A DNA stretch of 36,224 bases. Origin: Glomus cerebriforme (Eukaryota > Glomeromycota > Glomeromycetes > Glomerales > Glomeraceae). The stretch covers positions 8,610-44,833 of the forward strand of contig QKYT01000143.1 of NCBI GenBank assembly GCA_003550305.1. Direction: 5' to 3'. Under the pieces are notes generated by a model that made no database searches, was not told the origin of the DNA, and saw nothing but the letters and a program-made list of their open reading frames with translations. The translations under genes and the position numbers were made by a program. Of the stretch, positions 24,201 to 33,279 are shown piece by piece; the stretch's first letter is position 1; every line of letters begins with the position of its first letter.

Positions 24201-24355
24201 TCGACTGTAAAATTCACCTATTGTACATTTTACAAAAAGACAATAGTCAGTGTGATGAAATCATACATTTCTTTTATATAGCACGAGGAGTTATTATATT
24301 ACACACAAAAAATTATAGTAGTTATGCAACATCATAAAATATAACATCTTACCAT
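21241..24355 (-). CDS. EEF2: translation elongation factor 2 (eEF2)
   Basis: GTPase that moves peptidyl-tRNA and mRNA through the ribosome (EFT1/EFT2 in yeast), cytosolic. Exons, in order of reading: 24355-24353 (ATG only), 24217-24185, 24038-23792, 23707-23463, 23395-21599, 21520-21350 and 21276-21241. Together they give 843 aa, close to the 842 of yeast. Introns are GT-AG, 67-146 nt. The P-loop AHVDHGKST is at residues 26-34, the switch I region with RFTDTR around Thr57-Thr59 (site of eEF2-kinase phosphorylation in the family), DSPGH and NKVD follow, and the diphthamide loop [11 protein letters not shown] has its target His at about 701. The C-terminus is [12 protein letters not shown] placed the start by the expected N-terminus [11 protein letters not shown], which follows an acceptor and needs the ATG from an upstream exon. 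An open frame also begins at the exon 3 ATG (24038), but that would lack the usual first 12 residues. The gene is intact. Confidence 0.97.
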
Positions 24356-24443
24356 TATAATCAATAGATAAATTAATCAAAGAAAAAAATGAGGATGGAT
24401 GGAAAAGAAGGATAATTGCTCACAGGAGTTTTATACGCTCCGC

Positions 24444-24451
24444 CTTTTATA
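24444..24451 (-). promoter_or_regulatory. EEF2: EF2 TATA box
   Basis: The minus strand reads TATAAAAG about 90 nt upstream of the EF2 ATG. It is followed by a pyrimidine-rich stretch at about 24392-24413 (ccttcttttccatccatcc), a common transcription-start context of highly expressed fungal genes. A CCAAT-type box (attgg on the plus strand) lies near 24535. These are pattern matches only. Confidence 0.6.
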
Positions 24452-24481
24452 CTATATACAAAAAATATTCTACCGCAGTAT

Positions 24482-24484
<3 letters not shown>

Positions 24485-24513
<29 letters not shown>
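24485..24513. promoter_or_regulatory. 29-nt poly(dT:dA) tract in the EF2 promoter
   Basis: An uninterrupted run of about 29 T on the plus strand lies 35 nt upstream of the EF2 TATA box. Long dA:dT tracts exclude nucleosomes in fungal promoters. The exact length may be affected by sequencing. Confidence 0.5.
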
Positions 24514-24516
<3 letters not shown>

Positions 24517-24755
24517 TATATAACTTAGCCCGTGATTGGTTACTGCAATGTGACATATTACATATAACGTTAACTCGCCGACCGCAGTTTAATCAATGAC
24601 AAATTATTTGTAATCAAAGCGAATTTAAAGATTTATATAATGCTGCGAAATGCTTGCTGCGGTATTTATTAATTAATTGCGGATAATTCTATTATTGTAT
24701 AATATAACGATTGTCTCATTAAATACAAAAAAAAACCACAATTTTGTAATATAGT

Positions 24756-27131
24756 TCACATTCTTTCTAAAGGTGTTAACCCTAATAATTTAAGGGCATT
24801 TCCAAGTGTTATTCGACAAGCCCAATACATTAGTAATCTAGCCTCTGCTATTTTATGTTCCTGTCCAAGAACCCACAAAGTCTCTAAAGCCACAGATACA
24901 GTATGACTTAGCTTCATTGCATAAGTTACGATTGTACAAGGTTCTAATGTATTTAATGCTCCTTTGACAAAATCTGGGTATTGTGCAACCATATCAATAA
25001 GATCTAATGCAGATTTTTCTGAAAGGAGACTAATATCAATATTAGGATTGATTTCAAATCCACAGTTACGTTCAATTGAACAAAGACGAGCGTGAGCATA
25101 TTGAAGATACGGCCCAGTGTCTCCTATAACAAAATTGTTAAACGCATTAATATAAAAAGCGAGATGACGAGTAAAAAAAAACATATTTTAATGATTCATA
25201 CCCTCAAAAGAAAACATACGATCCCATTTGAATGTATAATTACGAATTCTAAATAAAGAAAATATTGTTTAAAGATAGAATTACAAGTGAATACAATTTA
25301 TTATTTACTGCAATTACCTTTTAGCAGACATATCCTGAATCATTACTGCAGAAATACCAATTATATCTGCTACTTGATCAGGATTCTCAACTTGTGAATA
25401 CTTTTTTTCATTCTGTCTCATCACTTCATGCATCGATTCCTTGGTTTGTTCTAAAATATCATCCAAGAAAACTGCAGTTCCTTTACGAGTGCTCATCCCA
25501 TTAACCATACCAAAATTAATATGTTTACAACGATCTACCCATTCAAATCCCATTAATGCTAATATTTTAAAGAGCTGCTTTAAATGTAAATCCTGCTGAG
25601 AAGCAACAACATAATACATCGCATCAAATTTGTATTTTTCGTATCTTTCCATAGCAGCTCCAATATCTCTAGTAATATATAATGTGGTGCCGTCATTTTT
25701 TTGTACAACGGCAATGTCAAGTTTATACTGTTTCAAATCAATAATTAATGCGCCATCAGATTCTTTTAAAATGTTTTTCTCCTTTAGTATATCCAATGCA
25801 CGATTATTGCTTTCGTTGCTCACTTGGGATTCACCGGAATAAACATCGAAATTAATATTGAGACGAGCATACGTATCTTTATATTTTTCAATGCTAAGAT
25901 CCCTAAATTTTTTCCACAATATAAGTGATGTCTCATCGCCTGAAGAATAAGATATAATTAGATTTTTGATATAAATTATATAAGAAAACGTCAACGTACC
26001 TTCTTCCATTTTTTTGAAATAAGCACGAGCCTGATCATTTATTGTTTCATCCTCATCAACATCTTTCTGTACAATTTAAATAAATTAGATACCAAATTTA
26101 TGTTACTAATATATCTAAATTTCGTTAATGATTAACCTACATTAATTTTTACATATATATCATATAGATGTTTGATAGGATTATTAAGTAACTCTCTCTC
26201 AGTTCCATATTTTTCAAACCCAACAGCCAAAAGACCTGAAATCATCAAATAATATAAAAGACAGTTTTCGAGAAAAATAAATAAATATTTGTTAAATAGT
26301 TTACCATATTGTTTACCCCAATCTCCAAGATAATTTAGACCAATTGTTTCCCAGCCATTTGCATCGTGTACATTTTTGACAAAGTTGCCGATAATTGTAC
26401 TACGCAAATGACCGGCATGAAATGGCTTCGCGATATTGGGACTGCTAAATTCTACAAGAGCTTTTTTACCAGCTCCCGATTGATTTGTTCCATACTTCTC
26501 TTTTCGTTTATATATATCATCAAGAAGTATATTAGCAAGGAGTAATTTATTGATTTCAAAATTTAAGTAATGCCCTGATGCTGTACATGAAGTAATGTAT
26601 TCGTTAGGGGAAAACTAATAAAAAAAGGAATTAATTAATAAAAATAATAAATCAAAAATATTAATATATAAGCAAGGTAATTTATACCTTTTCTACCCAT
26701 TGTTTAGCTATCTGCGATGGATTTCCTTGTACACGCAATTTAGGAATGGCGATAGCAATATTGCCATGATCAGAATTTTTTGGGACTTCCAATAATGCTA
26801 AAATATCCTCAGCTGATTTCCCAGAAAACTCGGCGATCATTGAAGCTACAAAGCTACGAAACGAATCTAACTTATTGTTTTCTAAGTCTGCTCCCCCAAC
26901 TTGAGGAATAGGTGTCACTGGATTAAAGCTCATGATATCTCCCGCAGAAAAACCAGTTAACAAAGGTTTATTCGCGTTTCCTGGACAACTACAACCGCGT
27001 TTTTTTATATTTTTAGAAGCTAACGAACTTATAATATTCGATGCAAGCCTCGATGTATTTAAATTTGGCAGACCTTTCTGGACGAATCCGAATCGCGACA
27101 CAATTTTTTTTAGTGACCCGTCGAGTCGCAT
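24756..27131 (-). CDS. RARS1: arginyl-tRNA synthetase (ArgRS)
   Basis: Class I enzyme that charges tRNA-Arg. Exons: 27131-26688, 26614-26305, 26235-26141, 26066-26000, 25939-25318, 25248-25202 and 25123-24756. All introns are GT-AG and the phases match; the product is 650 aa. After an N-terminal Add1-type region, the HIGH motif is HAGH (residues 214-217, within SSPNIAKPFHAGHLRS). The signature LGDWGKQYG follows, then the KMSKS-equivalent MSTRKG (about 454-459). A helical DALR-type anticodon-binding domain includes DTGPYLQYAHARL and ends LTPLERM. The first ~45 residues are rich in Lys, Arg and Ser with few acids, like a mitochondrial presequence. A second in-frame ATG at codon 67 (26931-26933, MSFNPVTP) could start a 584-aa cytosolic form. 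Transcribed in the same direction as EF2, about 400 bp upstream. No disruptions. Confidence 0.96.
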
Positions 27132-27536
27132 TTTGACATTTTATATTTAACTTAATTTAATATGAATAATCATGACTCATATGACTAATTAACTGCGCAT
27201 AATTAATTGTTCATCATATAGTAATTCGGGCCAAATTTATAGTTCTGGCTCGAGTTATAAAAATTAGAAAGAAAAGTAGTATTACGTAATCATATAATGT
27301 ATTATTAAGTCTATAACACAAATTTTTATTATAAACTAGCCAGTACCCTTTTCGAGTACCCATGGAGAATAAAGTTGTGAATTGTGATATATAACCTATA
27401 GCAGATTCAAATATCAATAGCATATTTTTAAAAGGTGTTTGTAGAGTAGGAAATTTCATTTAAATTTTTATTTTGTTAATGAGATGAAGGAAAAATATTT
27501 TTTTGTAGGATTAAAAATTAATAATGAGTAAGCATG
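27132..27536. other. spacer upstream of ArgRS
   Basis: It should contain the ArgRS promoter. An 81-codon open frame on the minus strand (27214-27459) has no recognisable motif and I do not call it a gene. Confidence 0.45.
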
Positions 27537-27950
27537 TTACAAAAATAAGTGAGGATTTGTCTTAGAAATGTTTTCTAATCGGTGATATTCTAGGATGACA
27601 TTAGGATCGGTCATAAAAATGGATAAGATATATTGATATTATTTCAGTTAAGAAGTACTACATAAGTCTGACCAGTTAAAAATATAGTTCCATTTAAAGT
27701 AAAAGTTATTTTAGATAAGTCAGGCCTTGGATTTTATGAATGATGAAGGCAAAACAATTTTGTAAGAGGAATTGGATTTGGTAAAAATTATTTTCATTAA
27801 TTTTAAAATAATAAGTATGTTTATAAATGTCTAGGTTGATTATAGATCTTTGGATAGAGAAGGCAATGTGCATGGATTCTTCTAATGAATTTACATCAGT
27901 CACTATACTTACAGTATCATTACATATTCTCTGTATATGTCATGTTGTAG
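27537..27950 (-). pseudogene. PIF1-like helicase C-terminal fragment, decayed
   Basis: A small relic of the C-terminal part of a PIF1-family helicase. Reading from about 27950: RICNDTVSIVTDVN, a beta-rich stretch, then CFAFIIHKIQGLTY (the helicase motif usually reading AxTIHKxQGLT), a frameshift, TGQTYVVL (usually GQAYVALSR, the motif VI region), another frameshift, and EYHRLENISKTNPHLFL with a stop at 27537-27539. The Arg finger region is lost to a stop. It differs in sequence from the Helitron helicase at 1-2.5 kb, so it comes from a different family or subfamily. Nothing upstream of motif V-VI is recognisable. Confidence 0.72.
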
Positions 27951-28144
27951 TATACATGATAATCAATACTAAACTGTAAATTAACATGATATAGATGCTA
28001 TATTTCAGAGTTTATCAATACATACTATTAACATAATATTTTAACGCATCATATAACATTATATGATAACTAAAATAAACTGCATACTAATTTTTTTATC
28101 AGCTAAGCTGCAGTTACAGCTGCAGTATATTTTAGTTAGATTAA
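27951..28144. other. AT-rich spacer
   Basis: No gene seen. It contains agctgcagt twice in close direct repeat (about 28105-28130). Confidence 0.4.
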
Positions 28145-28560
28145 AATTATTTTTTTTTCTTTCTTCTTTTGTAGATTTCTTAATTTTCAGTCCAATACTG
28201 AAAAATGAGAACTGGTAAGTTTCTTTGCAAAACTTATTATTTTTTTTTTGTTTTTTTTTTTAGAAACACTTATTAACATTTTTTTTTTCTTGTAGATTCT
28301 CTACACTTTTCAGTTTAAACTGAAAAGAAAAAATGATAAGTTTCTTCATAAAACTTATCATTTTTTTCAATTTTTTTTTAAAAAAATATTTCTAATAGTT
28401 TTTCTTTTTTCTTTTGTAGATTCTTTTTTATTTAGTATTAAATTTAAAAAATGGTAAGTTTCTTTGTGAAATTTACCATTTTTTTTTTCATTTTTTTTAT
28501 TTAAAAAATATTCTAATGTTTCTTATTTTCTTTTCTTATAAGTTCTTTGTACTTTATTTA
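28145..28560. repeat. tandem array of about 117-bp hairpin units
   Basis: Three diverged units spaced 117-118 bp apart. Each has a T-rich run ending in (T)GTAG, a first hairpin (H1) and a second hairpin (H2). H1 is 28184-28204 in unit 1 and a perfect 22-bp palindrome at 28306-28327 in unit 2; it is decayed in unit 3. H2 lies at 28216-28236, 28333-28361 and 28451-28479. H2 stems are ATGATAAGTTT with a perfect complement in unit 2 and ATGGTAAGTTT with a complement containing one G.T-compatible change in unit 3. The array directly precedes a Tc1-like transposase relic and might be part of that element's subterminal sequence. Confidence 0.75.
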
Positions 28561-28613
28561 TAAACATATTTCAAATGTGATTGACAAAATAGGATTTTGT
28601 ACTACTTTATATT

Positions 28614-29195
28614 ATGTTCGATTTAACAGAAGCTGAACGCAACCAAATTATTAGCCTTTTTAAGGGTGGTGTCATAAAAGCAAATATTATTAAAATACTT
28701 GGCTTTACTAAAACCACAGTTCTCTGAACTATTCAAGCCTTTTGTGAAGGAAAAAGTCTTAAAACTTAGCCACGAAGCGGCTGCCCAAGACTTTTAAATT
28801 GTGAATACCAAAAAGCACTAAAAAAAATTATTAAAGCTAATAGTTACCAGTCAGCTGAACAAATAAAGAACAAATTTTAAGAAAAAACTGAAATTCAAGT
28901 TTCTACTAAGACAATAAGAAGAAATTTGTATGAGCTTAATATTTTTTCTCATATTCCAGTATGCAAATCTCTTCTTAATGATAAACAAAGAAAAAATCAT
29001 TTAACCTGATGTATTGAAAAAAAAGACTGGTCTGTTAGAAAATGGAAGTCAGTTATCTGGAATGATAAGAATCATTTTATAATTTTTAAAAATAATGGTT
29101 TAGATTATGTTTGGAGAACTTCTGAAACACGATTTAATATTAAAATATGATTTTTACAGTAAAACATGGTGGTGAAAATGTGATGATCACAGGTT
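28614..29195 (+). pseudogene. Tc1/mariner-like transposase, N-terminal two-thirds, decayed
   Basis: A relic of a DDE transposase of the Tc1/mariner superfamily, starting at ATG 28614. The N-terminal paired-type helix-turn-helix reads LTEAERNQIISLFKGG and a second DNA-binding region follows (KALKKIIKANSYQSAEQIKN, STKTIRRNL). The catalytic region begins at VRKWKSVIWNDKNHF, where the first Asp is retained, and continues to VWRTSETRFN. After a frameshift TVKHGGENVM is still readable near 29155-29185, and then similarity ends. In-frame stops include TGA where Arg is expected (about 28725), TAG after KT, TAA after NKF and TGA where Trp is expected. The second and third catalytic acids are missing, so it is dead and 3'-truncated. 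I cannot place its terminal repeats. Confidence 0.85.
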
Positions 29196-29403
29196 TAAAG
29201 GTGGTCATTATCACACAATTTATCATAATTAACCAGAAAAATTTTGGTAAATCGTGGTTTTTTTTATTGAATTTAGTGAAAATGGGAAATTTTACATTTT
29301 CATAAAAAAAGCTAAATGGCGTCGTTTCTCTAAAATTAACCAAAATTAATAATATAAATGTTGCAAAATGATATGAAAATGTTGGTAGAATTTAATGAAA
29401 TTA

Positions 29404-29600
29404 NNTTAAAATTAGCAAAAATTTANCAAAATTACCTTAAAATTAGCAAGAATTTANCNAAATTACCTTAAAATTAGCAANAATTTATCAAAATTACCTT
29501 AAAATTAGCAAGAATTTATCAAAATTACCTTAAAATTAGCAAAAATTTATCAAAATTACCTTAAAATTAGCAAGAATTTATCAAAATTACCTTAAAATTA
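29404..29600. repeat. 31-bp tandem repeat, six copies plus
   Basis: Exact 31-bp period: the core attagcaa recurs at 29411, 29442, 29473, 29504, 29535 and 29566, and a seventh copy is cut at 29600 by the TIR element. The unit contains aaaattagcaa, gaatttatc and aaaattacc. Copies differ at only one or two positions apart from Ns, so the array is young or homogenised. Confidence 0.95.
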
Positions 29601-30674
29601 GTGCTCTGAACAGATCAGTTCAGATCAGATTTGATTTAAATCTGATTTGATCTGAATCCAGTTTGAAACAGATCTGAACCGATCTGAATCTGACTAGATC
29701 TGATCTGAACTGATTTAAAACTGATTCAGATTTGAATCTAATTAATCTGAAACTGAACTGAACTGAAACTGATTTAGATCTGAAACTGAACTGATCTGAA
29801 CATAAAGAGAAGTTAATTACTTTCCCTAATAATTAATAAAGTAAAAAAATGAACTTACGTTCGTCCAAGATCCCAGTCGTTCGGCTTTATTCGTTCATCT
29901 GGTTTCCTAAAAAAAAAAGAAGGGAAACATTAATTATGTTTCCTGAAAGTAAAAAAAATGAAAGAAATGAACGAACTAACCTCTTAGTTCGTTCATTCAA
30001 GTTCCATTTATTCGGCTTCGTCCGTTCGTCTGGTTTCCTAAAAAAAAAGAGAAGTGAAACATTAATTACGTTCCCTAAAAGTAAAAAAATGAAAGAAATG
30101 AACGAACTAACCTCTTAGTTCGTTCGTTCAAGTTCCGTTCATTCAGTTTTGTCCGTTCGTCCAGTTTCCTAAAAATAAGAGAAGAGAGACGTTAATTACG
30201 TTTCCTGAAAGTAAAAAAATGAAAAGAAATAAACGAATTAATCTCTTAGTTCGTTCGTTTAAGTTCCGTTCGTTCGGCTTCGTCCGTTTGTCCAGTTTCC
30301 TAAAAAAAAGAGAAAAGGGAACGTTAATTATTTTCCCTAAAAAAAATAAAGTAAAAAAAGAACGAACTCACCTTTAGTTCGTTCAGGAACTGTTTGTTCG
30401 GTCATCCAAGTTCCGTCTCTAAAGTCTAAAAAAAAGATAAAAATAAAAAAAAAAATTTTTTTTTTATTTATCATATTTAATATATGAAAATTTGAATCCG
30501 ATCAGATCGGATCCAGATTTTTTTGTACTATGATCTGATCCAATCAGATCAGATTCAGATTGGATTTATTCGCTTTTAGATCAGATCCACGAATCTTAAA
30601 TTTGCAAAACTAATCTGAATCCATTTCAGATCAAATCTGTGGATTCAGATTGGATCAGATTTTTTTAGGAGCAC
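29601..30674. mobile_element. non-autonomous TIR element, 1.07 kb, TA target site
   Basis: The left end GTGCTC and right end GAGCAC are inverted repeats (6 bp perfect, then imperfect), each flanked by TA (29599-29600 and 30675-30676). Removing the element and one TA joins ccttaaaat-TA-cttaaaatt, continuing the tandem repeat it interrupts. The outer ~200 bp at each end are packed with TCTGA/TCAGA and GATCTGA-type motifs in both orientations. The centre (29813-30420) is an array of about 131-bp units. No coding capacity for a transposase is seen. It would depend on a TA-inserting transposase such as a Tc1/mariner-type enzyme; that link is inference. Confidence 0.75.
29813..30420. repeat. internal array of about 131-bp units with hairpins
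   Basis: The landmark ttaatt recurs at about 29813, 29930, 30062, 30192 and 30324, giving spacings of 117, 132, 130 and 132 bp. Each full unit has gaacgaacta, a six-base loop and tagttcgttc, a perfect 10-bp stem at 29969-29994 and 30100-30125. It has a wobble-type change in the third unit (about 30231-30255) and a 9-bp stem in the last (about 30359-30384). Units also carry tttcctaaaaa and a second small palindrome around acgttaattacgt. An 89-codon open frame across two units (29849-30118) is a consequence of the repeat, not a gene. Confidence 0.85.
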
Positions 30675-30964
30675 TACTTAAAATTCATCGGCAAATTTTT
30701 AATCTGCGAAGTTCTGCGACCCAAAATCTACACAGATCTCCAAAAAGTTAAAAATCTGCACAGAAATTTTATCATTAATCTCATATATGCGTATCTTAAC
30801 ACTAACCCTAATTTTTTTGGGATAACCCCAGATTTTTATAGTACAACCACATGTACAATCAGCTAAATTGACATCGTTTTAATTGGCTAATCAAAATAAA
30901 TTTTTTTTTTATGATTCGCATAAAATTTTTTTAATAAATTTATGCACTTTATTTAGCCTTTAAA
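30675..30964. other. AT-rich spacer before the D-D-CxxC-E pseudogene
   Basis: No gene. Short words such as aatctgcg and atctgcac recur, and a single actaaccctaa is present. This may be the 5' flank of the element carrying the next pseudogene. Confidence 0.4.
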
Positions 30965-33159
30965 ATGTCTACTTATTCTGTCTCCAACATTATTACACTT
31001 AATCAAAATAATACTTGATATACTTACACAATTATTAAAGAAGGATATTATCCTCAAAATGGTATACTTCAGTATACTTCTGCTTATTCCTGTAATAACA
31101 CACAGTTCAAGATCCTAGACAATTATTTAATACAAACAAGCTGGGGTAGAGGTGCTTCTAAACATGTAATACAATGTGAAATTAATTATATAGAAAAAGT
31201 ACCAGTCTTTAAAATTTTATTTGAAGAAAATTTTCAATTATATGTAAATTCTACTCAATCAGCAATAAGTGCTGCAAATGCATATTTGCAAGTAAGTTGT
31301 GATAAATAAAGTTTGGCATTTCTTGTATATATTAAATTAATATCAAATTTTAAATAGATGAAAAAACCTAATACTCAAGCTCATCTTTCTGAAATTCACA
31401 TATTTTTTCTTAATAGTCAAGAATTGGAAAGAGAGCGTGAAAGAAAGCATAGATTTCATCTTCTTAAACCTTTTAATAAGCTAAGTAATTCTATGAAAAC
31501 TAAAAGAGTTTATATGTTTAATGAACACTTGGTGGTCAATTTTACAAATACAGCAACTAAATATTTTCATTCTAATGATCATTTAACACTTCAAGAAATT
31601 TGCTTTGCTGTTCAAGATAAAAATTTTCAAGCTAATTTTAGAGTTCAAAATAAAGAAAAAAAAAATTAACGAAATGAGACATTTGTTAAAATAATAGATC
31701 AGGGACCTATTGCATGAGATTTATATCGAAATCTTGCAGCATTAGAGCCAGAGTTATCACGTGAAAAAACTATATATAAAACAAAAAAAAGAATAAATGA
31801 GAAAATGAATAATGCAATACCTATATCAATTTTGAATGTAACAGACCAACTATCTTTTACTCCTATTGATGAAAATCCAGATATTAATAATCCAGAAGTT
31901 GTAGAAGAAGTTTTAAAATATATAGGTAAAGCTGGATATCACAAAATTACAGATATTTTGCTTTTTGTACTTCCAGATCTTATAGAATGTCATGTTATTA
32001 ATTAATATAATCCAATTATTAATCTACGTATTTCTGGGGATGTTAGGAACGTGGGTAGAAAGGTCAAACACGTTATCATTACATATATAATTTTAGATGA
32101 TATTATGAATATATACAAAGCTGAACATCATTACACAATCATTTTATTTCCAGGGAAACTACAATATGGAAAATCAATCCATATTTTAGTAGTGACTGGA
32201 AATTTATGGCAATCGTACTTGGCTTTAATGCTCCCAACTCAAGGTATTTTTGTCTATGGTGCCTTTGTACAAAAGAAAATATTGGAAACAGGTAAAAAGT
32301 ATGTATTATTGAAAAAAACATACATCAAATTAAGTCAGCTTTTTTTAATAATAATTCAACAGTAAAATCACCACCAGGTCATACTAAACCTTCTTTGCTT
32401 CAAATAATTCCTCTGGATTATTATGTTCCAGACGAATTACATATAATGTTAAGAATATGAGATCGGTTATGGGATTTAGCAATTCAAGAACTCAAAATGA
32501 AAAATCAATTTAATAAATTAACAAGAACAAAAATAATTGCAGAAATAAATAGAATTAAAATCTCATTTAGTTTCTGGCAGGAACAGGGAATACAAAACTG
32601 GTCCCATACTTCACTAATGGGAGGTGACAAAGAAATCATATTTAAAAATTTCAATTTTGGAGTTGTTTTTAATGAGAAGCGTGCATTTTTGATTAATCGT
32701 TTATGGTGAAATTTTTATCAACTCTATATTAATATGAAATCTAATGAGACCAATCCATCTTAATTTGCAAATCAAGCAAAGAAATAGTTGGATTTATTTC
32801 TTACTTCTTCCCAAAGGGAACCTAATACTATTAACTTTAAGATGGATTTATATCATCCAAAAAATGTAACACTGTATATGCACGTTTTAGTTAATCATTT
32901 ACCTGAATTTATGGAACGGCATCAGAAATTTGGATTAGGTGCTTTTTCTTGTAGTCCAGTGGAGAAGAAAAATCATGATCAAGTTTCTGCATTTTTTTGA
33001 AAAACAATGAAAGATAGTGGAAAAGGCATAGAAAGAAAGTCAGCCATTTTTGAAATTTTACATTATGAAAATAGATCATTGTATTTTGCGCAAAAGGATA
33101 CCATAGATAAATACCCTAAACCACAACATATTCACGTTAAAAAAAAATCAAAAAATTAA
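30965..33159 (+). pseudogene. unrecognised multicopy-type protein with transposase-like motifs, decayed
   Basis: A long decayed gene, ATG at 30965. One GT-AG intron (31292-31357) joins the first 109 codons in phase to the next exon. Stops occur in frame early (NNT then TGA), at 31667-31669, near 31715 and at 32003-32005. A frameshift near 32190 moves the frame and further stops follow, to a natural-looking end at 33157-33159. The readable motifs suggest a DDE-type nuclease: NLRISGDVRNVGRK (about 32018, first Asp), SDWKFMAIVLGFNAPNS (about 32191, second Asp), FCLWCLC (CxxC, about 32250) and PDELHIML (about 32430, Glu and His). Later parts include FWQEQGIQNWSHTSLMG, YMHVLVNHLPEF and FSCSPVEKKNHDQVSAFF. 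I recall similar proteins being abundant in Rhizophagus and present in some invertebrates, without a named domain. The transposase reading is inference. Confidence 0.7.
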
Positions 33160-33279
33160 AAATCCGGGTATGTACAAACTGTTTTATTCATGTAAATTGT
33201 AAATATGATATATAATGAATTCTACAAATTTTTGTTAATATTTTCTAATAAGTATATATATCTATGATGATAATATTTG

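Noticed and set aside
27214..27459. 81-codon minus-strand open frame upstream of ArgRS
   Set aside because: No motif, no splice or codon evidence, and it lies where the ArgRS promoter should be.
29849..30118. 89-codon open frame with an internal repeat
   Set aside because: It spans two units of the 131-bp array and repeats itself for that reason alone.
28145..30420. CRISPR-like array
   Set aside because: Eukaryotic context; units are tandem and diverged with no unique spacers between constant repeats.
30797..30811. Telomere-like ctaaccctaa
   Set aside because: A single short copy; telomeric DNA would be many repeats.
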